NCBI RefSeq assembly: GCF_005405245.1
Contig: NZ_BJDR01000004.1
Span: 1 to 64,000, forward strand
DNA length: 64,000 nucleotides
Source of the DNA: Enterococcus nangangensis
GTDB lineage: Bacteria; Bacillota; Bacilli; Lactobacillales; Enterococcaceae
Reading direction: 5' to 3'
Shown: piece after piece, positions 34,346 to 42,917 of the stretch
Position numbering within the stretch: the first letter of the stretch is position 1
Layout of the letters: each line of letters opens with the position of its first letter
Made by a program: the position numbers and the translations under genes
Notes under the pieces: model-generated
What the model was told of the DNA's origin: nothing
The model's database searches: none
What the model saw: only the letters and a program-made list of their open reading frames with translations

Positions 34346-34864
34346 TCAAATACTTTTGGATAAATAAATCACTAAATCATCATTATTCAAACACGGTTCA
34401 TCCTCAGCTAAATTTTTGTTGTTAAACCATAAACCAGTTCCATCCGGTATGTAACCTCTTTTAACGTACATTCTTTGCGCCGCTCCATATCCTGAATGCA
34501 TCCCGACACCTAAGGTAATAATGTTGGAAAAGTTTTTTGCTTTCTGTTCGATGTTTTCCAATAGTTTATTTCCAATGCCCAACTTTTGGTATTTTTTAAA
34601 GACGTTAAAATCTGCGACTTCTGGATATAGATTAGCAAACGGTCCATGAGACGCTACTTTTATTAAGGTTACATATCCGGCTAGCTCTGTTGGAATCTCT
34701 GCTACCAACACTATTCTAGCTCCTAAAACTTGTTCCTCCCAGTATTTTTTTAAGACATCTTCTCTAGCATCCCAGCCTTGATTTACAAACATCTCTGCTA
34801 GCTTACAAATATCTTCTTGCTTCATTTTTCTAAAATTAATTCCACCCATGTCGTCTTTTTCCAA
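34346..34864 (-). CDS. GNAT-family N-acetyltransferase
   Basis: 172 residues, single GNAT domain: INFRKMKQEDICKLAEMF at the N-terminus, acetyl-CoA loop KKYQKLGIGNKLLENIE near residue 98 and a C-terminal YVKRGYIPDGTGLWF segment. Start codon appears to be TTG (34862-34864) behind GAGGAAG; an in-frame ATG five codons later is the alternative. Substrate unknown. Confidence 0.82.
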   Translation of the reverse strand: MEKDDMGGINFRKMKQEDICKLAEMFVNQGWDAREDVLKKYWEEQVLGARIVLVAEIPTELAGYVTLIKVASHGPFANLYPEVADFNVFKKYQKLGIGNKLLENIEQKAKNFSNIITLGVGMHSGYGAAQRMYVKRGYIPDGTGLWFNNKNLAEDEPCLNNDDLVIYLSKSI

Positions 34865-35103
34865 TTTTTCTTCCTCGATTCTCGTGTTTCTTTTATTATA
34901 CGCAATTAAGTTGGGATAAGTATATCTTACTGTCTTTTATTGAATTTAATACAAACGTCACTCTGAGACGAGCAAAATATTTTTTGCTAACGCTCTCAAA
35001 TAATGAATCCCAATAAAATTTAGATATCCTTATATGCAATTTAGAGTAGTATAGTAGCTAAGAGAAGAAGTTTAATTTAAATTTAAAAGAAAAAGGTGAC
35101 ATA

Positions 35104-35910
35104 ATGAATAATGAAGACGAAGAAATTGTAATTAGTGAAATTATGAAAATCAAGGTTGTAGCGGATAAAAGCGATTGGGAATTACGAGGAATAATGGCCC
35201 AAAGGCAGGAAGAGCTGTTTCTATCAAATGCTGAATTATTTCAAAGTCCTTACTTAGAAAAAGATTCTGGAATTACCAAAATAAAAAAATGGTTCAATAA
35301 AAAAGCAAAAGAAGCTGAAACAAATAATCCAAATAAAAATATCTTTAAAGTCGATAAGTTTTTACGTCCACTTAAGGATCCAGATTATTCTTCCATACAT
35401 TGTCTAGCCGTTTATGAATTAATAAAAAAATTTGATAAGTATAAGTTAACAGATGATAACATTCTTTACGTCAACATGAATTTTTCCTCAATCAACATGA
35501 CCTTAGATGATTATATAGAAGCTTTTAAAATAGCCATAAACGCAGCCGAAACTATAAATAAAGAAAAAGAAACTGAATATGTCTATGTTGTCCACAGAAA
35601 CGATGGAATGGTTGCTGTTGTTGGAAAATCGTCTTTTACAGATGCAAAAAATAGTTATGGAGATTTGTTTATGGAATTAAATCTAACCGGTTTAGCTGGA
35701 ACTGCAAATATTATATTGCGAACAAAGTTTGGAAATGACTTTGCAGATGATTTGCCCAGTTATTATAAATTAGCTTGGGTTATTAAGGTGCCTGAGGATT
35801 ACACATCGATAGATAAAAATAGAGCCTCTACTTTTGAAGAAGATCTTGGTAATTTTCTAATAAAAAATGATGTTCCTATTTTGAATTACTACTCACATAT
35901 ATTCAACTAA
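35104..35910 (+). CDS. Unknown protein at the edge of the accessory region
   Basis: 268 residues, not recognised. Highly charged, Lys/Asn-rich and AT-biased unlike the core genes. No signal peptide or membrane segment. A patch of KKWFNKKAKEAETNNP near residue 62 is probably a linker; the C-terminal part (about 100-265) looks like a compact alpha/beta domain. It begins eight bases after AAAAAGGTGA. Single gene between the acetyltransferase and the rpsI-fragment site, so it is probably acquired. Confidence 0.6.
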   Translation: MNNEDEEIVISEIMKIKVVADKSDWELRGIMAQRQEELFLSNAELFQSPYLEKDSGITKIKKWFNKKAKEAETNNPNKNIFKVDKFLRPLKDPDYSSIHCLAVYELIKKFDKYKLTDDNILYVNMNFSSINMTLDDYIEAFKIAINAAETINKEKETEYVYVVHRNDGMVAVVGKSSFTDAKNSYGDLFMELNLTGLAGTANIILRTKFGNDFADDLPSYYKLAWVIKVPEDYTSIDKNRASTFEEDLGNFLIKNDVPILNYYSHIFN

Positions 35911-36106
35911 CTAAATACTATCATCAAACATATAATTTTCTTTGCAACTATAAGCTTCTATCATAAGGAGACATCTCAAGGAACTAGATTAATGGAGTTC
36001 AAAGTACACTGATCACCGACTTCGAAAAATCACACTATATATTTTTGCACAGAATGAATAGACCTCGATTTCTACGAAAAGATCTATTTATTCTTCTACA
36101 CAAAGA

Positions 36107-36140
36107 TGGCTCTATATCAAATTGATTTGATATAGAGCCA
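36107..36140. terminator. 34-base hairpin next to the rpsI fragment
   Basis: TGGCTCTATATCAAAT-TG-ATTTGATATAGAGCCA, a perfect 16-bp stem. On the minus strand it follows the rpsI 3' fragment, where the terminator of an rpsI gene would lie; the U-tract is weak. Confidence 0.55.
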
Positions 36141-36175
36141 TAAACTATTCATTTCTAAAAAAACGGAATCGAAAG

Positions 36176-36227
36176 ATTAACGTTTTTAGAATTGTGAAGC
36201 TTTACGAGCTTTTTTAAGACCTGGTTT
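36176..36227 (-). repeat. Partial rpsI 3' end (att-like site, left)
   Basis: 52 bases matching the rpsI 3' end at 56566-56617 without gaps, 46 identical. In the rpsI frame it reads [13 protein letters not shown] then stop; four of the six differences are synonymous third-base changes and two convert the next codon TCT into TAA. This is expected of the far end of an element integrated in rpsI. Confidence 0.75.
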
Positions 36228-36331
36228 CGCTTATAAAGAACGCAAACAGATTGTTTATTGTTTAATTTCAAGGGTTTTATAAATTTTTAAAAGTCTTTAC
36301 ATCAATCAGTTTCAACTGATTTCAAGCAACT

Positions 36332-36348
36332 CGTACAGCACAACGTAC
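36332..36348. repeat. Paired CGTAC motifs inside the left end
   Basis: Two CGTAC copies 12 bases apart about 105 bases inside the left rpsI fragment, echoing three copies near the right end (56482-56508). Possible integrase arm-type sites. The rest of 36228-36484 holds no gene; it also contains a small hairpin, ATCAGTT-TC-AACTGAT. Confidence 0.35.
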
Positions 36349-36484
36349 ATCAAAAAAATACGCAAACCAGAACACGACTACTCAACATAAATAACGAACT
36401 AATAATTATTTATGTTTGACATATCATACCTAGAAATATTCAAGATTAATTCTCTACAGCCGCCTTAAACAACATTATATCTCA

Positions 36485-36697
36485 TCAGCTTTCTAACTCA
36501 GACGAGTGATATTTCTCAATGACTATTTTTAAAATCTCAACAATTTCAATATTTCCATCTACATATTCTTCTACTAATTTCATCGTCTCTTCGGAAGGCA
36601 TTACTGCATCTAATGCTGAGTATGCCAAAGCAGTATCTCGAAGTTTTTGCCGCTCAATTTTCGTGGTGTATCTTACATTATGTTCGTCATCAGTCAT
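36485..36697 (-). CDS. VbhA-like antitoxin of the Fic class
   Basis: 70 residues resembling VbhA, the small protein that inhibits the Fic toxin VbhT: RDTALAYSALDAVMPSEETM aligns with the inhibitory helix region, and VEEYVDGNIEIVEILKIVIE with the second helix pair. The family's inhibitory S-x-x-x-E-G motif is not conserved here (Y/D/A at those places). No Fic partner gene adjoins it, so it is an orphan or has lost its toxin. Confidence 0.65.
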   Translation of the reverse strand: MTDDEHNVRYTTKIERQKLRDTALAYSALDAVMPSEETMKLVEEYVDGNIEIVEILKIVIEKYHSSELES

Positions 36698-36830
36698 ACC
36701 CTACGACTCCTTATGGGTTGCTTACTAATAAAATACTGACACATTTTTTCTGTATTAAACTACTCCTTTTTGATTACATAATAGTTTAAAATCATTAAAA
36801 CCATAACAGATCCTTTGAGGGATGGAATTA

Positions 36831-37520
36831 TTATTTAGATTGCAGCAATACTGTTAGCATCTCGTATGTCTGCGTTTTATCAAAAGGAATATCCTCATTT
36901 TGAGGAATTTCATTTATTCGTGTCTGTAATTCATCTAAGAACTCCAGCATGTCTTCTTGTACATGTTCATTAACGGACAACGGATCGAGATTTTTCAAAG
37001 AACCTAATAGTCTTGCTATATCGTTTAAATGCTTCTTGATGTTTCTACTATCCACGCGCATGGTTCCCTGTTCACGTTTTTTAGTTAAATCCAACCAGGC
37101 TTTTGCTTTAAACACAATAAGATATTTACTGTCCAGCACTGAATAGCCATCTACAATAATTTTTCCTTTTACGAGAAGATCATAATAGTCTTCATCCAGT
37201 AATAACGCAGATAAACTCGTATCCTCATCAAAATGTACTGGGGCTGTTCTTAATGTACTACTAAACCAATTTGGTGTTACACAAAATAGCTCTATAATTG
37301 CTGGATAATCTGGATTATCTGTTTTAGAGCGATATAGTTTTCCCTTTTCATCCATTTTATTTGGTGTGTACCCACCTACATGAATAAAGTCAACAAATGC
37401 CTGATAAAACAACCGATCTTTCTTTTCTTCGATAATCACTAAGTCATAATCTTTTGTTGAACGACTGTTCAATCCGTTTTGATGTAAAACAAGTGATGTA
37501 GCAGTACTACCAATTATCAC
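36831..37520 (-). CDS. AbiEii-like nucleotidyltransferase, N-terminally truncated
   Basis: 229 residues. GSTATSLVLHQNGLNSRSTKDYDLVI carries the nucleotidyltransferase G-S/T and the downstream D-x-D-like acidic pair of the AbiEii/DUF1814-type toxin fold. The reading frame remains open upstream through HAFLEAFKDYSDRY to 37568, where the IS3 element begins, so the natural start has been cut off; the GTG at 37518-37520 is only the first possible start left. No AbiEi antitoxin is present. The remaining protein may be inactive. Confidence 0.65.
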   Translation of the reverse strand: MIIGSTATSLVLHQNGLNSRSTKDYDLVIIEEKKDRLFYQAFVDFIHVGGYTPNKMDEKGKLYRSKTDNPDYPAIIELFCVTPNWFSSTLRTAPVHFDEDTSLSALLLDEDYYDLLVKGKIIVDGYSVLDSKYLIVFKAKAWLDLTKKREQGTMRVDSRNIKKHLNDIARLLGSLKNLDPLSVNEHVQEDMLEFLDELQTRINEIPQNEDIPFDKTQTYEMLTVLLQSK

Positions 37521-37637
37521 ATAACGATCCGAATAATCTTTAAAGGCTTCTAGAAATGCATGTATCCTAATAAAGTAGACACCTTTTTTGCTATACTATT
37601 AATTATTTAGACATCTTTTGAGAAAGGAATTTTGATT

Positions 37638-37931
37638 ATGGTAGACAAGCGTAAATCTCCACGAAAATTTGACGAAGAGTTCAAAAAATCAATCGTAAAA
37701 CTTTATGAAGGCGGCAAATCACAAAACGCATTAGCTAATGAATATGGAATCGCCCTGTCCTCTGTAGCTCGTTGGGTGAAGCAATATTCTGAAGTTAAAA
37801 TTGATGATGATACGATCCTCACGGCTCGACAGATCAAGCAATTACAGAAACGAAATCTTCAGCTAGAAGAGGAAAACTTAATCTTAAAAAAAGCGATTGC
37901 CATATTCACGCCACACTCAACGAACGACTAA
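37638..37931 (+). CDS. IS3-family transposase OrfA
   Basis: 97 residues: helix-turn-helix (ALANEYGIALSSVARWVKQY) followed by a leucine zipper (KQLQKRNLQLEEENLILKKA). ATG 37638 has AAAGGA upstream. The heptamer A-AAA-AAG near 37885-37891 lets ribosomes shift to the orfB frame, which is open from there, giving the OrfAB transposase. Confidence 0.88.
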   Translation: MVDKRKSPRKFDEEFKKSIVKLYEGGKSQNALANEYGIALSSVARWVKQYSEVKIDDDTILTARQIKQLQKRNLQLEEENLILKKAIAIFTPHSTND

Positions 37932-37942
37932 ATGCAATTCGT

Positions 37943-38794
37943 ATGTTACATCACGAACACTCTATTGTTACGCTTTGCAGGGTTCTTAAGGTTAATCGCT
38001 CGACTTACTACAAACGTTTTTCTGGAAAGATTTCCCCCAGAACAGCAGAAAATCAACAGTTGAGAAAGACAATCTTAGAAATCTATACAACTTCTCAAAA
38101 ACGAGTAGGTCCTGCAAAAGTACGACGTATGCTTCTACGTGACTATGGCATTTCTATCAGCATTGGCCGAGTTTATCGCCTAATGAGCACTATGCACTTA
38201 CCTAAAATGTCTACAGTGAAACCTGCCTTTAAACCGACCGAAGGTCAGACTTCTTTGAAACGCCCAAATCATTTGAAGCAAGCATTTAACCCTCCTGCAC
38301 CAAATCAAGTATGGACGAGTGATTTTTCTTATATTCCTATTGGAAATAAATCATTTGTTTATCTTTGTGTAATTTTAGATTTATTTTCTAGGAAAATCAT
38401 TGCTTGGTCTGTCAGCAAAAAAATTGACACAGCTTTAGCTATTACAACAATAGAAAAAGCAATCCAAGTCAGAAATCCTCAGGCTTCTGTTCTTTTTCAC
38501 ACAGATCAAGGTTCCCAGTACACTTCATTTGAATTCAGGAAGTTTTTAGAAAATCATTCTATTGTTCAATCCTTATCGAAACCTGGATATCCTTGGGATA
38601 ACGCCGTAACAGAAGCTTTCTCCAAATATATGAAGAAAGAGGAACTCAACAGGAGAACCTTTTCTTCTCTTCAAGAAGTCCAACTGGCTTGCTTTGAATA
38701 TATCAAGGGATTCTACAACACGCAGCGCCCTCATGACACCCTAGATATGCTTACACCAAATGAAATGGAGGATAGATATTTTGATTCTCGCTAA
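37943..38794 (+). CDS. IS3-family transposase OrfB (DDE integrase core)
   Basis: 283 residues with the catalytic triad in TSDFSYIPI (D), FHTDQGSQYTS (D) and AVTEAFSKYMKKE (E), and the IS3 C-terminal YNTQRPHDTLDMLTPNEME. The protein is full length. It is made mostly as an OrfAB fusion by -1 frameshifting. Confidence 0.92.
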   Translation: MLHHEHSIVTLCRVLKVNRSTYYKRFSGKISPRTAENQQLRKTILEIYTTSQKRVGPAKVRRMLLRDYGISISIGRVYRLMSTMHLPKMSTVKPAFKPTEGQTSLKRPNHLKQAFNPPAPNQVWTSDFSYIPIGNKSFVYLCVILDLFSRKIIAWSVSKKIDTALAITTIEKAIQVRNPQASVLFHTDQGSQYTSFEFRKFLENHSIVQSLSKPGYPWDNAVTEAFSKYMKKEELNRRTFSSLQEVQLACFEYIKGFYNTQRPHDTLDMLTPNEMEDRYFDSR

Positions 38795-38917
38795 GTACCT
38801 TCTCTTTTTGTGTCTACTTTATTGACAGTTATCCAGAGAGAAACACACAGTTACTATTTGCGACATGCAAGATGGCATTGCAAGCTTAGTTCCTAGCTAC
38901 CACCTACATTTTTTTGG

Positions 38918-39021
38918 CGAGATTTCCACAGGGCTTCAACTTCATCGCTTCGATCAGCGGTCAAACGGTTTTGGTTTGACGGCTGGTCGAAACGATGAGA
39001 TACTCACCCGCTGGAATCTCG
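38918..39021. repeat. 104-bp imperfect inverted repeat beside the IS3 element
   Basis: The arms CGAGATT(T)CC...CATCG-n-TTCGA-n-CAGC-n-GTCAAA are repeated as inverted complement, giving a near-continuous hairpin of about 47 bp per arm with a short loop. Mismatched positions often allow G-U pairs. No coding potential is convincing in this 38824-39145 gap. Could be a remnant of an IS end pair, a MITE-like unit or a structured RNA. Confidence 0.6.
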
Positions 39022-39145
39022 AAAAAATTCTCACAAATCGTGTCCGAGGTATTGACTCAAATCCACTTCATACCTTCTCCTTGCTTATTCTAAATTTCAC
39101 TTAGAACTATTTTTTTTATAAGTTGAAAAATTTAATAATGGAATA

Positions 39146-39493
39146 TCAATCAAAGAAATCACCTGTATAAAAATTTTCATTACCTAGTTTTTTAACGGTC
39201 AGTTTAAACATAACACAACCATCAGGGCATACAAGGTCTTTAGAGAACTCATCTTGACCGCCAATATTTATTAAATTCCCGCCACTTCTAACAGCTTCCA
39301 TAGTTGGAAACATAATCATCATCATTTTAGAACAGATACCATAGCCATCTTGATTAACAGGACATCCATATGTGCAAGAATAGGTATCTCCAATTTCTTC
39401 TCCATTTCTACAATATCGTTCCGTTTGATTTCCTCTTAAAAATCCAGTCACTTCAATGTTAAATTCATATTCTTCTTCGTACCATTTTTTCAT
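39146..39493 (-). CDS. TIGR04076-family protein
   Basis: 115 residues. The family is recognisable by its Cys-rich pattern: ERYCRNGEEIGDTY, GCPVNQDGYGICSKMM, LVCPDGCVMFKLT. Function unknown; the cysteines could bind metal. Start chosen at ATG 39491-39493 behind AAAGGAG. It lies 20 bases downstream of an AraC-type regulator on the same strand, so the regulator probably controls it. Confidence 0.75.
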   Translation of the reverse strand: MKKWYEEEYEFNIEVTGFLRGNQTERYCRNGEEIGDTYSCTYGCPVNQDGYGICSKMMMIMFPTMEAVRSGGNLINIGGQDEFSKDLVCPDGCVMFKLTVKKLGNENFYTGDFFD

Positions 39494-39513
39494 TATTATC
39501 TCCTTTAGAAATC

Positions 39514-40485
39514 TCATTTTATTTTTTTTACGGGACGAATATATTTCCAGTATTTACTCGGGTCAAAGTAAAAATACATAATTCGTCCGACAGAAGTGTC
39601 ATAAGTATAGCCTGTTTCATTAAAATCAAATGTCTCCATAGCTATTTCCATTTTTTCTTCAACACTTCTATTTTCTTGTTCATAATCAAATTCGCCATGT
39701 TCAAAGACTAAATATTCTGATTCAGGAATATCCATTAATTTCATTTGTGAAGGGATAGCCTTTTGATAATTAGAAGGGAGTCGAGCACCATAACACTCTG
39801 TTCTAGAAAATCCCCAATCACACAACCGTCCCTCAGGATTACTGATATAAGCCATGAGTTGTCCACTTCCACTATTTGCTTCTTCACCACTATAATCGTC
39901 GAGCTTTCCCTTTACACTATCTAACAATCCACAAATAGTTTCATAATCTTGTCCTTTAATATCTTTTTGCTTATCCCAAAAATCCCAATACCCATTACTT
40001 TCTTTATTTTCAATGTATAAAAATTTATGTGCGGAAATTGTAACAAAATAAGTCTTTACGTTATCTGATTTTTTAATTTTACCAATTTCCTCTAAGCCTA
40101 AGAAATAACGATCATATGGCGTTAGCTTTGTTCGAAGTACAATAGGTATGGGGTCTTTTCGATAATCGCTAGGAGTTATTCCAAAAGTTGATTTAAAAGC
40201 CCTAGTAAAAGCTTCATGCGACGAAAAACCATAGTCAAAAGCAATTTCTATAATAGATTTATTGTTATCTCTAACTTCCTTAAAAGCAAAAGCTAATTTT
40301 CTCTGTCTAAGATAGTCCCGAAATGTCATCCCTAGAATCTCTTTAAACTTTTTGGTTGTGTAAAATTCAGAATACCCTAATTTTTTGGAAAGAAATCGAA
40401 GTGTTAAAGATTCATTGCTATAATTTGAAATAGATTTATCAATCTCATTAATAATCATTTGAAATGATTTTTCCCACTCATACAC
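39514..40485 (-). CDS. AraC-family regulator with C-terminal effector domain
   Basis: 323 residues. N-terminal AraC/XylS DNA-binding domain (about 5-108, with LTLRFLSKKLGYSEFYTTKKF and IIEIAFDYGFSSHEAFTRAFK) joined to a GyrI/BmrR-like effector-binding domain (about 130-320). Such proteins respond to small hydrophobic ligands. Operonic with the TIGR04076 gene. AT-rich, consistent with acquisition. Confidence 0.82.
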   Translation of the reverse strand: MYEWEKSFQMIINEIDKSISNYSNESLTLRFLSKKLGYSEFYTTKKFKEILGMTFRDYLRQRKLAFAFKEVRDNNKSIIEIAFDYGFSSHEAFTRAFKSTFGITPSDYRKDPIPIVLRTKLTPYDRYFLGLEEIGKIKKSDNVKTYFVTISAHKFLYIENKESNGYWDFWDKQKDIKGQDYETICGLLDSVKGKLDDYSGEEANSGSGQLMAYISNPEGRLCDWGFSRTECYGARLPSNYQKAIPSQMKLMDIPESEYLVFEHGEFDYEQENRSVEEKMEIAMETFDFNETGYTYDTSVGRIMYFYFDPSKYWKYIRPVKKIK

Positions 40486-40566
40486 TCATCATCACCTCTT
40501 TCTAATACTTTTCATTATACTAAGAAAAGAACTTTAATACTTGACTTTATTTGTTAATTTTGTAAA

Positions 40567-40609
40567 GGGCCATGATAAAATGTAGGAAAAGGGCCATCGA
40601 AAATGTAGG
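40567..40609. repeat. IS21 terminal direct repeats
   Basis: GGGCCAT-n-AAAATGTAGG occurs twice in tandem (40567-40586 and 40591-40609), the multiple terminal repeats bound by IstA in IS21 ends. Confidence 0.7.
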
Positions 40610-40662
40610 TTAGATTTAAAATCTGATATTCTTTTTCATGAAACATTCAAGGAGAGTGACTC

Positions 40663-41889
40663 ATGCGAAAAGATGTCTTAGAAGGAGTCTTACGACACAT
40701 TATGAACGATATTCAACCTAACTATGCAGCCATGGCCAAGCAATATAATTGTGATTACCGAACAGTCAAGCGTTACTATGAAGCTGGAACTAAAGGGGAA
40801 GTAGAACAGATCAAAAAGAGACAATCTTCTGCTCCCCTTTTATTAAGCGGTTTTGAAGAAATTATTAAAGATAAAATGGAGTTAAGCTGTTCCGCTTCTT
40901 CAATTTATTATTTTATTAAGAAAAAAGGATATCAAGGTGGCTATACCACCGTCAAACGATATTGTCGGAACTATCGAGAAAAGCGTGTAAAAAAAGCAAC
41001 CATTCGAATTGAAACGACGCCAGGTCTTTCTGCTCAAGTCGATTGGAAAGAAAATATTAAGATGGTGAGTAAACATGGTGAAGTCTTTTACTTCAATCTT
41101 TTTCTATATATTCTAGGCTATTCTTGCATGAAATACTTAGAGGTAACCTTTGATCGAACCCAAGCGAATGTCTTCAATTGTTTGGTCAATGCGTTTGAGT
41201 ACTGCGGGAATGGTATTCCTCAAGAAATTTGGTTTGACAATATGAAAACAGTTGTTGACAGAAGTAAAAGCCAATTTAGTCAAACCGTTTTTAACGAAAA
41301 ATTTCGTCAATTTGCTAAAGATGCTGGATTCAATCCGATTGCTTGTCGCCCTTTTCGTCCACAAACCAAAGGCAAAGTTGAAGCTTTAGCTCGTACTGTT
41401 AACCGCTTAATGGTCTTTAACTACGAGTTTGAAAATGAGCAGGAGCTAAAACGAATCGTCTATGAGTTTATGAATGACTTAAATAATGAACGTTCTCAAG
41501 CAGTGAATAATCATCCCTCTAAGCTTCTTATAGATGAACAATCGGTGTTGCGTCCTTTCAATCGTTTAGAATTAGTCAGATATATTTCTAGAACCCAACA
41601 CGTAATTAGAAAAGTTTCCATTGAATCCATGGTCCAATATCAAAACTCAAAGTATTCTGTTCCCGTGAAATATATTGGTAAAGAGGTAACTTTAGATGTC
41701 CGTAAGGACAGTCTATTCATTTGGTATGGCCATCAATGTATTCGCTCGCACCCATTAAGCAAAAAAACCTTAAATTATCAACGTGATGACTCTCTTGAGA
41801 TTCTTCGATCTGATGTCTTCAAATACTTAGAAGACGAAGAGTTGGAGCGCTTTGTAGAAGAAAATTTAGATGCTTACGATGAATTATAA
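40663..41889 (+). CDS. IS21-family transposase IstA
   Basis: 408 residues. N-terminal HTH, DDE domain with TTPGLSAQVDWKENIK (first D), EIWFDNMKT (second D) and the TKGKVEALARTVNRL (E) segment, then a C-terminal beta-rich region. Appears full length, but IstB, which it needs for transposition, is truncated, so the copy cannot move by itself. Confidence 0.88.
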   Translation: MRKDVLEGVLRHIMNDIQPNYAAMAKQYNCDYRTVKRYYEAGTKGEVEQIKKRQSSAPLLLSGFEEIIKDKMELSCSASSIYYFIKKKGYQGGYTTVKRYCRNYREKRVKKATIRIETTPGLSAQVDWKENIKMVSKHGEVFYFNLFLYILGYSCMKYLEVTFDRTQANVFNCLVNAFEYCGNGIPQEIWFDNMKTVVDRSKSQFSQTVFNEKFRQFAKDAGFNPIACRPFRPQTKGKVEALARTVNRLMVFNYEFENEQELKRIVYEFMNDLNNERSQAVNNHPSKLLIDEQSVLRPFNRLELVRYISRTQHVIRKVSIESMVQYQNSKYSVPVKYIGKEVTLDVRKDSLFIWYGHQCIRSHPLSKKTLNYQRDDSLEILRSDVFKYLEDEELERFVEENLDAYDEL

Positions 41890-41899
41890 GGAGGCTCAT

Positions 41900-42047
41900 A
41901 TGTCAAATTACCATCAGTTATTAAATCAATTATCAGATTTAAATCTTACCTGTATCAAAGAAATTTTACCTGCCCATTTAGATGAAGTAGCTAAAAATGA
42001 ACAATCTCTAGTTGATTCTTTATTTGAATTAACACATCAAGAAATAT
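41900..42047 (+). pseudogene. istB, 5' fragment
   Basis: MSNYHQLLNQLSDLNLTCIK through SLFELTHQEI is the normal IstB N-terminus; the frame then runs into unrelated sequence. Everything with the ATPase motifs is lost. Confidence 0.75.
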
Positions 42048-42142
42048 TGCTCTGCCAGTTCCTCGACCGATGGGCCAGACTGGTTTAAATCTAAGATCGT
42101 CTTCTTAAAGTCTTCATCAAATTTTTTCTTGGCTTTTGCCAT
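42048..42142 (-). pseudogene. IS3-family orfA, N-terminal fragment
   Basis: On the minus strand from ATG 42140-42142: MAKAKKKFDEDFKKTILDLN then QSGPSVEELAE, an IS3/IS150-type OrfA start unlike the intact copy at 37.6 kb. Preceded by a probable terminal repeat (TGGACACG motifs, 42150-42185) and cut off at the istB junction. Confidence 0.65.
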
Positions 42143-42198
42143 CGTGGACACGTCCTTTTCTTAGTAGTTAGATTCTACCAAATCGTGTCCATGAAATC

Positions 42199-42378
42199 AT
42201 CCTAACATCACACATACCATGAGAAAAACATTCGGATATAAGTATTATCGACAATTCAGGGATATTCCCACATTGATGAAAATTTTGAATCATTCTAGTC
42301 AAGCAGTGACTATCCGATACATCGGATTAGAAGAAGAAATACGAGCTAGCTTGGATAAGTTCAATCCCTTAGATTAAA
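42199..42378 (+). pseudogene. Tyrosine recombinase, C-terminal fragment
   Basis: In frame: ITHTMRKTFGYKYYRQFRDI, then TLMKILNHSSQAVTIRYIGL and a stop at 42376-42378. It contains the HxxR box (HTMRK), the second conserved His (LNHSS) and the Tyr nucleophile (RYIG) of phage-type integrases. Only the last 60 residues remain; different from the intact integrase at 55.2 kb. Confidence 0.75.
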
Positions 42379-42465
42379 TTGGTGGTTACAAGATATTTTA
42401 CAACTCACTTAAAATAACGTATAGTTGGATAGTAATCAAAATAAATAGTTAAGAAAGGAGAAAGA

Positions 42466-42825
42466 ATGTCAATATTATCAACAGTATTGATTGTTTTAGT
42501 AGCTTTGGAATTTTTCTATATCCTATATTTAGAAACATTTGCTACAACTTCAGACGCTACAAGTCGAGTATTTAACATGACAAAAGAAGAGTTAAAAAGC
42601 AAAGCTTTAAACACACTTTTTAAAAATCAGGGTATTTATAATGGTTTGATTGGTGTTGGGTTATTATATAGTGTTTTTCTTTCAAGTAATCCAATCGAAA
42701 TTAGTAGATTACTATTAATTTATATTATTTTAGTGGCATTATATGGCAGTATTACAAGTGATAAAAAAATTATTCTAACCCAAGGTGGTTTAGCTATTTT
42801 AGCACTTATTTCAACATTCTTTTAA
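42466..42825 (+). CDS. DUF1304 family membrane protein
   Basis: 119 residues with four hydrophobic segments and the family N-terminus VLIVLVALEFFYILYLETFA plus NQGIYNGLIGVGLLYS. Short integral membrane protein of unknown function, sometimes next to regulators or transporters. Good Shine-Dalgarno (AAAGGAG) seven bases upstream, own terminator; apparently an intact cargo gene among IS fragments. Confidence 0.78.
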   Translation: MSILSTVLIVLVALEFFYILYLETFATTSDATSRVFNMTKEELKSKALNTLFKNQGIYNGLIGVGLLYSVFLSSNPIEISRLLLIYIILVALYGSITSDKKIILTQGGLAILALISTFF

Positions 42826-42832
42826 GCAAATA

Positions 42833-42864
42833 AAAAGCACAGTCAATTAAGAGTGTGCTTTTTG
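42833..42864 (+). terminator. Terminator of the DUF1304 gene
   Basis: AAAAAGCACA-n12-TGTGCTTTTT hairpin with T-run, eight bases after the stop. Confidence 0.8.
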
Positions 42865-42917
42865 TTTGTTTCTTTTTATCTGAACCGTATTATATTTCCG
42901 TCTATTTGAATCACTTG

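Larger units (their letters stand above)
37569..38823 (+). mobile_element. IS3-family insertion sequence (IS150-like), intact
   Basis: About 1.25 kb. Terminal inverted repeats contain AATAAAGTAGACAC on the left and its complement GTGTCTACTTTATT on the right. It carries orfA and orfB in -1 phase with an A-AAA-AAG slippery heptamer in the overlap. It truncates the nucleotidyltransferase gene, and the sequences on the two sides do not rejoin, implying an adjacent deletion. Confidence 0.82.
40559..42047 (+). mobile_element. IS21-family element, truncated on the right
   Basis: Left end with tandem terminal repeats, an intact istA gene and only the first 49 codons of istB. The right end is missing; the sequence changes abruptly near 42047 to an inverted IS3-family orfA fragment. 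Confidence 0.75.

Noticed and set aside
38865-39104. 79-codon frame on the plus strand
   Set aside because: It is produced by the open phase of the long palindrome; no start site or family pattern.
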